A stretch of DNA of 64,000 nt, taken from NCBI RefSeq assembly GCF_040907265.1, contig NZ_JBFOHP010000002.1:7378001-7442000 (forward strand). The letters are read 5' to 3'. Below are positions 15,805 through 24,140 of the stretch, piece after piece. The position numbers and the translations under genes were made by a program. This DNA comes from Streptomyces sclerotialus (lineage in GTDB: Bacteria; Actinomycetota; Actinomycetes; Streptomycetales; Streptomycetaceae). Within the stretch, counting starts at the first letter, position 1, and every line of letters begins with the position of its first letter. Under the pieces are notes generated by a model. The model was not told the origin of the DNA. It made no database searches and saw nothing but the letters and a program-made list of their open reading frames with translations.

Positions 15805-17606
15805 GTCTCTCCAGCCACGCCGCGCCTTCGGGCGCGGCGGCCGTCGCGGCACCGGCGCAGTTCCCGGTACCGCTGGCCCTCGGCATGCCGGACCGCAACT
15901 CCTGGTTCATCCTCATCGGCTTCCTCGTCGCCCTGGTGCTGCTCGTCTGGCTCCTCGTCCGCACCGTGAGCAGGCAGGGCGGCTTCCGCCGTACCTGCCG
16001 CCGGATCGCGTGGGAGGCACGGATGACCGCACGGGCGTTCACCGCGCCGCTGCGCGCCTACCTGCGGCACCGGCGCTGCGCCCGGATGCTGGCCGGGTAC
16101 TTCGCCGACCCGGCCGCCGGCGACGTGGTGCGGGCGGCCCTCGACCGCGCGGACGCGGACGCGGGGGAGGGCTGCTACGTGCCCGCCGTCCAGCTGTCCC
16201 AGGCCGGGGACCGCGTCCGCGTCGTCGTCGCGGGCCGCGACCCGGCCGGCTCCGCCGGGCCGGTGCTGCCCTGGACGGACGCGGCGGACGAGCCGGGGAA
16301 GTGGACCTGGACCGCGCCGGCCGATGCGGTACGGACGCGGCCTGCCGGCCTCGGCCGCGCCGTACGGCTGCCGCTCGTCCTGGGCGTGGACCGCAAGGCG
16401 CCGGGCGTCGTCCTCGTCGACTGGCTGCGCGGCCCCGCCGCGCTGGCCATCGAGGGCGACGCGCGGGTCGCCCGCGGCGCGCTCCAGGCGCTGGCCGCGC
16501 AGGTGGACCGGATGCCGGACGGGCCGCCGGTCCGGATCGCCTCCGGGGTGCACCCGCGATTCCCCGGGCGTTCGCTGGACGACATCCTCGCCGAACTGGC
16601 GACGGCGGGCCCTGACATCCCGGCCGAGGCGGTGCCGGTGGTGGTCTGCTGGGCACCGACGCCCGCGCAAGCGGCCCGGCTCGCGGAGCTGTGCGCGCGA
16701 GGACAGGCCCGCGTGCTGGCCGGCGGCCGGCTGCCGGGTGCCTGCTGGGTCCTGCACGCCGAGCCGGACGGCCGGCTGCTGGGGCCCGGGCCACAGGTGG
16801 ACGTGGAATCGTCCGCACTCGGCCGGGCCGTGGCCCGCGCGGTACGGCGGGGATTCCCCGCGCCGCACTGTGTCCTGCCGGACGCCGGTACCGGGAGGGG
16901 CGCAGGCACGGATGCCGGTACCGGGAGGGGCGCAGGCACGGATGCCGGTACGGGGACGGGCGCAGGCACGGACACGAACACCGGGTCCGGTGTCCCGGCC
17001 GCCGGGCCCGTCCACGAAACCGCCCCGGCCAAGCCGGAACTCCGTAAGCCCGCGCCCGCACCGAACGGAACCGAGCCGGTACGCGAGCAGGTGACGGCCG
17101 CCGAGCCGGCCGCCCGGCCCGCCGAGGCAGCCCGCGCGGCGGACAGCGGTGCCGACGGCATGCCGCGCGGAGTCGTAGCCGCTCCCCACGACGCCGACTT
17201 CGACGATGCCGATTTCGACGATGCCGACTTCGATGAGCCCGCGCCGAGTGCGCCTGCTCCGGGGACGACTGCTTCGGCGGCCTCCGCCGTACCCGCTCCC
17301 GCGCTTCCCGCAGAGCGTCCGGACGCACCCGGGCGACCGGCCACCACGGCACCCGAATCCCGCACGGCCCACGGCGCGGCCGGCCCCGACCGCCCGGCCG
17401 ACGCCGGTTCCGCCGTGGAGGACGGCTTCGACTTCACGGAACCGGACCTGGCCGAGCTCCGGGCAGCCGCACCCGCTTCCGGCCTGGCCGGGGTGTCCGC
17501 CGCCGACCGCTCCGCCGCCGACCGCTCCGCCGCCGACCGCTCCGATGCCGACTCCGACCCCGCCGCCTCCGGCGATCCCCAGGAACGGACTCCTCGTACC
17601 CCGTGA
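15801..17606 (+). CDS. Type VII locus membrane protein with disordered repeat-rich tail, unknown
   Basis: About 601 aa from GTG 15801 (GTGA overlap with the sigma stop; GTG 15795 is an alternative). One strong membrane helix (WFILIGFLVALVLLVWLLV, ~35-53) is followed by a basic cytoplasmic stretch. A compact region of roughly 300 residues (~70-355) follows, then a long Ala/Pro/Asp/Gly-rich tail with three repeat sets: GTGRGAGTDA-type (30-bp units, 16881-16970), DADFD (15-bp units, 17190-17234) and AADRS (15-bp units near 17504-17550). No known domain is recognised. It sits between the sigma factor and the EssC-like ATPase and overlaps the latter by 4 nt. It may be a scaffold or EccE/EccB-like membrane partner, but this is inference. 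Confidence 0.75.
   Translation: MSLSSHAAPSGAAAVAAPAQFPVPLALGMPDRNSWFILIGFLVALVLLVWLLVRTVSRQGGFRRTCRRIAWEARMTARAFTAPLRAYLRHRRCARMLAGYFADPAAGDVVRAALDRADADAGEGCYVPAVQLSQAGDRVRVVVAGRDPAGSAGPVLPWTDAADEPGKWTWTAPADAVRTRPAGLGRAVRLPLVLGVDRKAPGVVLVDWLRGPAALAIEGDARVARGALQALAAQVDRMPDGPPVRIASGVHPRFPGRSLDDILAELATAGPDIPAEAVPVVVCWAPTPAQAARLAELCARGQARVLAGGRLPGACWVLHAEPDGRLLGPGPQVDVESSALGRAVARAVRRGFPAPHCVLPDAGTGRGAGTDAGTGRGAGTDAGTGTGAGTDTNTGSGVPAAGPVHETAPAKPELRKPAPAPNGTEPVREQVTAAEPAARPAEAARAADSGADGMPRGVVAAPHDADFDDADFDDADFDEPAPSAPAPGTTASAASAVPAPALPAERPDAPGRPATTAPESRTAHGAAGPDRPADAGSAVEDGFDFTEPDLAELRAAAPASGLAGVSAADRSAADRSAADRSDADSDPAASGDPQERTPRTP
16881..16970. repeat. Three 30-bp tandem repeats inside the membrane-protein gene
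   Basis: Units at 16881-16910, 16911-16940 and 16941-16970 encode GTGRGAGTDA-like decapeptides. The first two differ at a single base. This in-frame minisatellite lies in the predicted disordered tail. Confidence 0.85.
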
Positions 17607-20600
17607 GACTCTTCGTCACCCTCGCTCCAGCCGCCCCGGAAACCTCCGCTCCGGACCGGTCCGGCTCCCCGCACCCCGCCCCCGAGCGGCGCGACCTGGT
17701 CCTGGACACCCCGGGCTCGACCACCGTCGGCGCACTGGCCGCACGCCTCGCCGGCGAGTCCCCGACCGGCGGCACGGCCCCCGCGCTCTTCCTCGACGGC
17801 CGTGAACTCCCCGCCGACCTGCCGCTGGCCGCCACCGGCATACGGGACGGTGCCACGCTCGGTCTCGGCGGTCCGGTACCGCCCGAGCCCGACGGCGGCT
17901 ACGGGCCCGGCCGCGCCGACCTGCCGCCGCCGTCCCGTTCCGCCGACGGCGAGCGGCTGCCGCGCGCACCCCGCGTGGAACTCCAGCTGATCGGCGGGCG
18001 CGGTGCCGGCCGGGTCTGGCCCCTGGACTGCGGTACGCACACCGTCGGTCCGGAGGCGGGCAGTTCGGTACGGCTCGACGGCCGTGAGGTGCCTGCCGGC
18101 GGCATCCGCATCACCGTACGCGCGGACGGCACCGTCCTGCTGAACACCGACCCGGCGTCCGGCGGACCCGCGTCCGGCGGCGCGCCGGCGGACGGCGGCA
18201 CAGGGGCCGGCCACCGCACCGGCGTACGCCTGTCCGTGCCCGAACCACCGCCCGCCCGGCCCCGCGCCGACGCCACCCCGCTGCCGCCCCCGCCGCCGCC
18301 CGAACTCCCCGACCCCTACGCCGACACGCACGCCCCCGTCCCCGACGGCTGGGTGGAGTGGCCGCTCGGCGGTGAGCTGCGGATGGGCGAGTACCTGCTG
18401 CGGGTGGCCGAGCCCACCGAGGCGGACGCCGCCGTGACCGCCTCCGAGGACGGCGCGTACCTGGACTTCAACCGGCCGCCGCGGATCGTGCCGCCGCTGG
18501 TGCCGGAGCGGTTCACGCTGCCCTCGCCGCCGGTGCCGCCGGCCCGGCGCACCATCCCGCTGCTGGTGGTGATCGCGCCGCTGTTCATGGGCGTCGGCAT
18601 GGTCTTCTTCCTGCACTCGTACTTCTACTTGGTGTTCGCGGTCTTCAGTCCGGTGCTCGCCATCGGCAACTGGATCAGCGCCAAGCGGAGCGGCTGGCGC
18701 GACTTCCTGACCTCGGTCGCCAACTACCGTGCCCGGCGCGCCTCGCTGGAGGCGGACGTCAAGGACATGGTCGCGCGCGAGCGCGGCCTGCGGGTCGCCG
18801 CCGGACCCGACCCGGCCGCCGCCGGCATGTGGGCCGTCGGCCCCGGCGCCCGGCTGTGGGAACGCCGCCGCGGCGACTCCGACCACCTGCTGCTGCGCGT
18901 CGGCACCGTACGCCAGGCGTCGCTGCTGACGATCGAGGACGCCTCCCGCGAGGACAACCACCGCTCCGTCAACTGGCAGATCCCCGACATGCCGATCGGT
19001 GTGAACCTGGCCGGGGACGGTGTCGTCGGCATCTCGGGCGAGACGGACGCGGCCCGGGCGCTGGCCCGCTGGACCGTCGCGCAGGCCGCGATCCTGCACA
19101 GCCCGCGCGACGTCCGGATCACCGTGCTCACCGACGCGGCGGGCGCGCCCGCCTGGCAGTGGGTGCGCTGGCTGCCGCACGCCCGCCCCGGCGAGGGCGG
19201 CGTCGCCGCGCCGCCGTCCGGCGGACCCACCGTGACCATCGGCAACGACCCGGAGACGGTCGCCAACCGGGTCTCCGAACTGGTCTCCGCGATCCGCTCA
19301 CGGGCCCGTTCGCGGGAGTCCGCGATGGGCGGCGCGCTGCTCGCCGAGCCCGACCTCGTCGTGGTGCTGGACGGCGCCCGGCGGCTGCGGGACGTGCCCG
19401 GCGTGGTGCAGGTCCTCAAGGAGGGCCCGGCCGTACGGGTGTTCCTGATCTGCCTCGACCAGGAGGAGCGGATGCTCCCCGAGGAGTGCGTCACCGTCTG
19501 CGCGGTCGGCGCCCGCGAGGTGACGCTGCGCCGTACCGGCAGTGCCGACATCACCGGCATCCGCCCCGACCTGGTGGACACCGGCTGGTGCGAGCGGATC
19601 GGCCGGGCCCTGGCCCCCGTACGCGACGTCACCCCGGACGGCTCGGACGGCCTGCCGGACCGCGTCAGGCTGCTGGACCTGCTCGGCCTGGAACCGCCGC
19701 GCGCCGCCGAACTGGCAGCGCGCTGGACCAAGCGCCCGGCCTCCACCGGCGTCCTGCTCGGCACCGGCTACACCGGGCCTGTCACCTTCGACCTGGTCAA
19801 GGACGGCCCGCACGGCCTGATCGCGGGCACCACCGGCGCCGGCAAGTCCGAACTCCTCCAGACGCTGGTGGCCTCCCTGGCGGCGGTCAACCGGCCGGAC
19901 GAGATGACGTTCGTCCTCGTCGACTACAAGGGCGGCAGCGCCTTCGCCGGCTGCGAGCGGCTGCCGCACGTCCTCGGCATGGTCACCGACCTGGACAGCC
20001 ACCTGGTCGAGCGGGCCCTGACCTCGCTGACCGCCGAACTGACCCGCCGCGAACGCATCCTGGCCGACGCGGGCGCCAAGGACCACACCGAGTACCGGGC
20101 GATGCGCCGCCGCGACCCCGCGCTGGCACCGCTGCCGAGGCTGCTGCTCATCATCGACGAGTTCGCCACCCTCGCCCGCGACGTCCCGGAGTTCGTACCG
20201 GGTCTGGTCGGCATCGCCCAGCGCGGCCGCTCGCTCGGCCTGCACCTGCTGCTCGCCACCCAGCGCCCGGCCGGTGTGGTCACCGCCGACATCCGCGCCA
20301 ACACCAATCTGCGGATCTCGCTGCGCGTCACCGACGCCCTCGACAGTCAGGACGTCCTGGAGGTCAACGACGCGGTGAGCATCTCCAGCGACACCCCGGG
20401 CCGCGCCCTGGCCCGGATCGGGCACCGCTCGGTGCTCCCGTTCCAGACCGCCTTCGTCGGCGCCGTACGCGAGGACGGACAGGCCGCGGCCGCGGACAAC
20501 GGCAAAACGGGCACCGGGGCAGACGCAGAGCACCGGGCCGACGTCTGGACCAGCGAACTGACCTGGTCGCTGCTGGGCCGTACGGCGGCCGAACCCGTCG

Positions 20601-22372
20601 AGGAGACCGCTGACCTCTTCGACGCCATCCAGGAGGCGATGGACCGCGCCGACGCGCCCACCGACCTGACGGCCCTGGTCGACGCGGTCCAGGAAGCCGC
20701 CGCTCAGCTGGAGATCGAGCGGCAACCCAGCCCCTGGCTGCCCGCGCTGCCGAACGCGGTGAGCCTGGCCGAACTGCCCGAGCGGCCCGACCCGGCCGAC
20801 GGGCGCCTCGCGCCGGTCGTCTGGGGCCTGGCCGACCTGCCGGGCGCCCAGCGCCAGGAGCCCCTGGAACTGGACCTGAGCCGCTTCGGGCACCTGTACG
20901 TCCTGGGCACCCCGCGCTCCGGCCGCTCCCAGGTGCTGCGCACCATAGGCGGCGCGCTGGCCCAGCGGCACTCCAGCGCCGACGTGCACCTGTACGGCAT
21001 CGACGCGGCCGGCGGCGCGCTGGCGGCGCTGTCCGAACTGCCGCACTGCGGCGCCGTCGTACCGCGCGCCGACCTGGAACGGCTGGGCCGCCTGCTGACC
21101 CGGCTGACCGCCGAGATGGGCGCGCGCCAGGAACTGCTCACCTCCCACGGCGCGGCCAACCTCACCGAACTGCGCGCCCTGCTGCCGCCCGCCGAACGCC
21201 CCGCCCACGTGGTCGTCCTGGTCGACGGCTGGGACTCGCTGGCCGCCCTGCTCGGCGAGCACGACGGCGGCCGGCCGATGCACGAGCTGACCGCGCTGAT
21301 CCGCGAGGGCGCGCCGATGGGGCTGCACGTCGTCGCCACGTCCGAGCGGGCGCTGCTGACCGGCAAGGTCGCCTCGCTCAACGACGAGCGGCTGCTGCTC
21401 AGGCTGACCGACCGCAACGAGTACAGCCTGGCGGGCATCCCGCCGAAGCAGGTGCCGGCCGTCGTCCCGCAGGGCCGCGGCTGGCGCGGGGGCAGCGCCA
21501 CCGAGGTGCAGGTCGCACTGCTCGGCGAACAGGCCCCTCAGGGACAGGGGGCCCCGGTCACCGGACGCGACCAGGCCGAGGCGCTCAAGCGGATCGGGGA
21601 GCGGGCCGCGCTGCGCGACCGCGACCTGCCCGCGGCGCGCCGCCCGGCGCGCGTCCTGAGCCTGCCCCGCCAGGTGTCGTTCACCGACGCGTACGAGAAG
21701 GTCCCGGCGGCCGACCGGCGTCCCCTGTGGGGACTGCTCGGCGTCGGCGGTGACGACCTGGGCGCCATCGGTGTGGACTTCGCGGCCGACGCGCCGTCCT
21801 TCCTCGTCAGCGGTCCGCCCGGCAGCGGCCGGTCCACCGCGCTCACCACGCTCGCGGTGTCGCTGCTGGCCGGCGGCACCCGGGTGGTCGCGCTCACGCC
21901 GCGTGAATCGCCGCTGCGGGGCCTGGCCCGGCACCCGCGGGCCGTGGTCATCCAGGACCCGGACCCGCTGGCCGACGAGGTGAGCGCGGCGCTGAACGCC
22001 GAACCGGGGCCCGCCGTGGTCCTGGTCGACGACGCCGACCTGCTCGCCCAGCTGCCCGCCTGCGACGCGGCGCTGCGGGAGGTCGCCACCACCGGCCGGG
22101 ACCGCGGCATCGGACTGGTCGCCGCCGCCACCGCCGAGACGCTGACCTCGGCGGGCATCGGCTGGCTCGGCCTGGTACGGCGGGTACGCAAGGGCGTGCT
22201 GCTGTCGCCGCAGTCACCGGGCGAGGGCGACATCCTCGGCGTGCGGGTGCCGTACGACCTGCTGCGGGGCCGTCCGACGCCGGGCCGGGGCCTGACCGTC
22301 GACCCGGTGACCGGTGCGCTGGTGTCGGTGCTGGTGCCGGAGACGGTGCTGCGCGACGGCGACGCCGGCTGA
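17603..22372 (+). CDS. EssC/EccC-like type VII secretion ATPase (FtsK/SpoIIIE family)
   Basis: A 1589-aa motor. An N-terminal ubiquitin-like or FHA-like segment (~1-90) and an FHA-like segment (~120-275) precede two membrane helices (~317-352), giving the layout of Firmicute EssC rather than split mycobacterial EccCa/Cb. Three FtsK-type ATPase domains follow. The first has GTTGAGKS (G742-S749) and the Walker B LLLIIDEFATL. The second P-loop is GTPRSGRS (1102-1109) and the third GPPGSGRS (1404-1411), both with Arg in place of the catalytic Lys. Known EccC motors also rely on ATPase 1, while the third domain binds the substrate C-terminus. GTG 17603 overlaps the preceding stop by 4 nt. It should energise export of the WXG-type proteins and perhaps the 3000-aa protein. 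Confidence 0.9.
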   Translation: MRLFVTLAPAAPETSAPDRSGSPHPAPERRDLVLDTPGSTTVGALAARLAGESPTGGTAPALFLDGRELPADLPLAATGIRDGATLGLGGPVPPEPDGGYGPGRADLPPPSRSADGERLPRAPRVELQLIGGRGAGRVWPLDCGTHTVGPEAGSSVRLDGREVPAGGIRITVRADGTVLLNTDPASGGPASGGAPADGGTGAGHRTGVRLSVPEPPPARPRADATPLPPPPPPELPDPYADTHAPVPDGWVEWPLGGELRMGEYLLRVAEPTEADAAVTASEDGAYLDFNRPPRIVPPLVPERFTLPSPPVPPARRTIPLLVVIAPLFMGVGMVFFLHSYFYLVFAVFSPVLAIGNWISAKRSGWRDFLTSVANYRARRASLEADVKDMVARERGLRVAAGPDPAAAGMWAVGPGARLWERRRGDSDHLLLRVGTVRQASLLTIEDASREDNHRSVNWQIPDMPIGVNLAGDGVVGISGETDAARALARWTVAQAAILHSPRDVRITVLTDAAGAPAWQWVRWLPHARPGEGGVAAPPSGGPTVTIGNDPETVANRVSELVSAIRSRARSRESAMGGALLAEPDLVVVLDGARRLRDVPGVVQVLKEGPAVRVFLICLDQEERMLPEECVTVCAVGAREVTLRRTGSADITGIRPDLVDTGWCERIGRALAPVRDVTPDGSDGLPDRVRLLDLLGLEPPRAAELAARWTKRPASTGVLLGTGYTGPVTFDLVKDGPHGLIAGTTGAGKSELLQTLVASLAAVNRPDEMTFVLVDYKGGSAFAGCERLPHVLGMVTDLDSHLVERALTSLTAELTRRERILADAGAKDHTEYRAMRRRDPALAPLPRLLLIIDEFATLARDVPEFVPGLVGIAQRGRSLGLHLLLATQRPAGVVTADIRANTNLRISLRVTDALDSQDVLEVNDAVSISSDTPGRALARIGHRSVLPFQTAFVGAVREDGQAAAADNGKTGTGADAEHRADVWTSELTWSLLGRTAAEPVEETADLFDAIQEAMDRADAPTDLTALVDAVQEAAAQLEIERQPSPWLPALPNAVSLAELPERPDPADGRLAPVVWGLADLPGAQRQEPLELDLSRFGHLYVLGTPRSGRSQVLRTIGGALAQRHSSADVHLYGIDAAGGALAALSELPHCGAVVPRADLERLGRLLTRLTAEMGARQELLTSHGAANLTELRALLPPAERPAHVVVLVDGWDSLAALLGEHDGGRPMHELTALIREGAPMGLHVVATSERALLTGKVASLNDERLLLRLTDRNEYSLAGIPPKQVPAVVPQGRGWRGGSATEVQVALLGEQAPQGQGAPVTGRDQAEALKRIGERAALRDRDLPAARRPARVLSLPRQVSFTDAYEKVPAADRRPLWGLLGVGGDDLGAIGVDFAADAPSFLVSGPPGSGRSTALTTLAVSLLAGGTRVVALTPRESPLRGLARHPRAVVIQDPDPLADEVSAALNAEPGPAVVLVDDADLLAQLPACDAALREVATTGRDRGIGLVAAATAETLTSAGIGWLGLVRRVRKGVLLSPQSPGEGDILGVRVPYDLLRGRPTPGRGLTVDPVTGALVSVLVPETVLRDGDAG

Positions 22373-22397
22373 CCGGTCGCCCGTACATACGGCACAT

Positions 22398-22448
22398 ACG
22401 ACGGTGCCCCGCCGCCGGACTTCTGGTCCGGTGGCGGGGCACCGTCGT
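22398..22448. terminator. Strong bidirectional hairpin terminator
   Basis: Arms 22398-22420 (begins ACGACGGTGCCCCGCC) and 22426-22448 (begins GTCCGGTGGCGGGGC) pair over 23 bp with one wobble pair around a TTCTG loop. It lies between the convergent EssC-like gene (ends 22372) and the Esx-like gene (ends 22504) and can serve both. Confidence 0.85.
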
Positions 22449-22449
22449 G

Positions 22450-22505
22450 TCGTGCGGCCCGCGTCGTACGGTCCGCGTCGCGCGGCCCGTGTCGTGCGGC
22501 CCGTC
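22450..22505. repeat. Four 14-bp direct repeats
   Basis: Units of the form TCGTGCGGCCCGCG at 22450, 22464, 22478 and 22492, with one to three substitutions each. They fill the space between the terminator hairpin and the stop codon of the Esx-like gene. Confidence 0.75.
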
Positions 22506-22812
22506 AGCCGGCGTTCTTGGTGCCGGTCGCGATGTCCAGGTCCATCTTCTCGACGCTGTTCTTGATCTGGTTGAACTGGTTGGCGAAGGAGTTGATGCTC
22601 TCCACCGCCTTCTGCAGCGACGCGGTGAGGTTGCTGTAGGACTCCTTCAGCGCCGGGCTGCTCTGCTGCATGAACAGGCCGTTGTCCAGCAGACCCTCGA
22701 CGGAGGTCTTGGTGCTCAGCAGCAGCGGGTTGATGTCGTTGACGGCCTGCTTCATCACGCCGGAGACGCGCTGGATCTCGTTGTAGTCGATGTTGATGTT
22801 GCCTGCGGGCAT
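22504..22812 (-). CDS. Esx-like (WXG100 superfamily) small secreted protein candidate
   Basis: A 102-aa helical protein with the length of WXG100 proteins. The N-terminal helix (IDYNEIQRVSGVMKQAVND), a central turn around LLDNGLFMQQ and a C-terminal helix (ESYSNLTASLQKAVESINSF, then FNQIKNSVEKMDLDIA) fit the ESAT-6 hairpin. A canonical W-x-G is absent: the turn has DNG, and there is no C-terminal YxxxD/E. ATG 22812 has GGGAG ~10 nt upstream. It is followed on the same strand by no gene and lies 83 nt downstream of the larger WXG-type gene, so the pair is probably co-transcribed as a heterodimer candidate. The call rests on size, predicted hairpin and location beside the EssC-like motor. Confidence 0.65.
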   Translation of the reverse strand: MPAGNINIDYNEIQRVSGVMKQAVNDINPLLLSTKTSVEGLLDNGLFMQQSSPALKESYSNLTASLQKAVESINSFANQFNQIKNSVEKMDLDIATGTKNAG

Positions 22813-22894
22813 GGTGCTGACTCCCTGGGTCGGTAGGGGGATGGGTGGAACCCGGACGGGGCCCGGGGGCGCGTCGGGCCGAGGGCGGGGGCCG

Positions 22895-23905
22895 TCAGTC
22901 GTCGGACTCCTTCGGCGTCCAGCCGGTGTCCCCCTCGGCGTCGTCGCTGGTCCACTCCTCCGTCTTGCCGTCGGTCACCACGGTTTTGGTGCCGCTGCCG
23001 TCCTCGTTGACCTCGATGGTGGTGGTCACCTCGTGGCCGTCGAGATCGACGGAGGAGTGGGTGGTACCTGTCACCGTCTGCTCGTTGCCGTCCTCGTCGG
23101 GACCGACGGTGGTGTAGGTGGTCTTCGTGTCGCGGTGGCCGGTCTTCTGGTCGGTGACCGAAGTGGTGGTACCGGTGGTGGTGCTCTCGTTGCCGTCGGC
23201 GTCCTTCGTCTTGCTGGTGAAGTCGTCCGTGGTGGTCTTGTGCTCCGGCGTCTCGGTCGTCTTCGACGTGCCGGTGGTGTTCGTGACGCTGCCGAAGACG
23301 TCCGTCGAGGTCGAGTCGTACGTGCCGTCGGCGTGGTAGTTCGTGGTGTCGGTCGCCTTCAGGCCCGTGTTGGTCTCCATGGTCGTGGTGACCTTCGTCG
23401 GCTTGCCGTCCGGCCCGTACTCGTACGTCGTGGTGGTCTTGTTGCCGTGCCCGTCGTCGGTGGTCCACTCGTCCGGGCGCTCACCGGGCTTCTCGGGCTC
23501 CTCCGGCAGCATCGACGGGTCGAGGTCCGGGTACTCCTTCTTGGCCTTCTCGACCGATTCGTGCCAGGCGTTCCACTCGTCGTTGCGGGCGTTCCACAGG
23601 TCGGAGGCGATCGAGGCACTCTGCTTGGCGGCCTTGTTGGCCAGGTCGAAGTCCCAGTCGGCCCACTTCTTCGCCACGCCCTCGTAGAGGTTCTTGAGCT
23701 TCTCCAGCTTCTCCTCGGAGCGCTTGAAGGAGCCCTTCCACGTCGCGTAATACTTGCGGATCGCCGCGACCGCGACCTGGGTGCCGACCTCGTCGACCGA
23801 ATACTCCTGCTTGCTCTCGCGGGCCTGCTTGACCTCGTCCTTGAGCTTGCCGGCCTTCTGCGCGACGTCGTTGAGCAGTTCGTAGTCAACGGCTATGTCG
23901 GTCAC
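22895..23905 (-). CDS. WXG-type protein with threonine-rich repeat tail
   Basis: About 336 aa from GTG 23905 (GAAGGG at 7 nt; GTG 23911 in frame is too close to it). Residues ~1-120 are helical and charged, with YYATWKGSF supplying a W-x-G turn between two long helices, as in WXG100 proteins but longer. After a Pro/Glu linker (PDLDPSMLPEEPEKPGERP) the remaining ~190 residues are Thr/Asp/Gly-rich, with repeated TTTYEYGPDGKPTKVTTT-like and DADGNESTTTGTTTS-like units suggesting extended beta repeats. Such tails are typical of surface-exposed proteins. It is probably exported by the adjacent EssC-like system together with the small Esx-like protein, and is divergently transcribed from the 3000-aa gene. 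Confidence 0.75.
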   Translation of the reverse strand: MTDIAVDYELLNDVAQKAGKLKDEVKQARESKQEYSVDEVGTQVAVAAIRKYYATWKGSFKRSEEKLEKLKNLYEGVAKKWADWDFDLANKAAKQSASIASDLWNARNDEWNAWHESVEKAKKEYPDLDPSMLPEEPEKPGERPDEWTTDDGHGNKTTTTYEYGPDGKPTKVTTTMETNTGLKATDTTNYHADGTYDSTSTDVFGSVTNTTGTSKTTETPEHKTTTDDFTSKTKDADGNESTTTGTTTSVTDQKTGHRDTKTTYTTVGPDEDGNEQTVTGTTHSSVDLDGHEVTTTIEVNEDGSGTKTVVTDGKTEEWTSDDAEGDTGWTPKESDD

Positions 23906-24016
23906 GGTCACACCCTTCGCGCGGTCGGAGATCGTTCCAGGTCTCTCCACTGGTCAAACGCAACGGAAAGCGAATCGGTTCACGTAAGTACCGGCGAAGT
24001 GGATCGAAGTGATGTC

Positions 24017-24031
24017 GTTCACACGGTGAAC
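24017..24031. promoter_or_regulatory. GTTCAC-ACG-GTGAAC palindrome in the divergent intergenic region
   Basis: Perfect 6-bp inverted repeats around ACG, central in the 235-nt gap between the WXG-type gene (start 23905) and the 3000-aa gene (start 24141). Related half sites occur nearby (GGTTCACG at about 23978 and TGTGAACG at about 24110). It is a plausible operator for joint control of both transcripts. Confidence 0.5.
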
Positions 24032-24140
24032 CGATCGGACCGCAGATACGTAAACGTAGGTGTGGTGCCCTCTGAGACCGGTGAGCTGAACGCGCCGGTA
24101 GTGTCACCTGTGAACGGTCTACCGCGGGAGAGGAACAGGC

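Noticed and set aside
19298..21934. 878-codon minus-strand open frame inside the EssC-like gene
   Set aside because: Antisense artefact of high GC; the plus strand has clear ATPase motifs and the correct codon bias.
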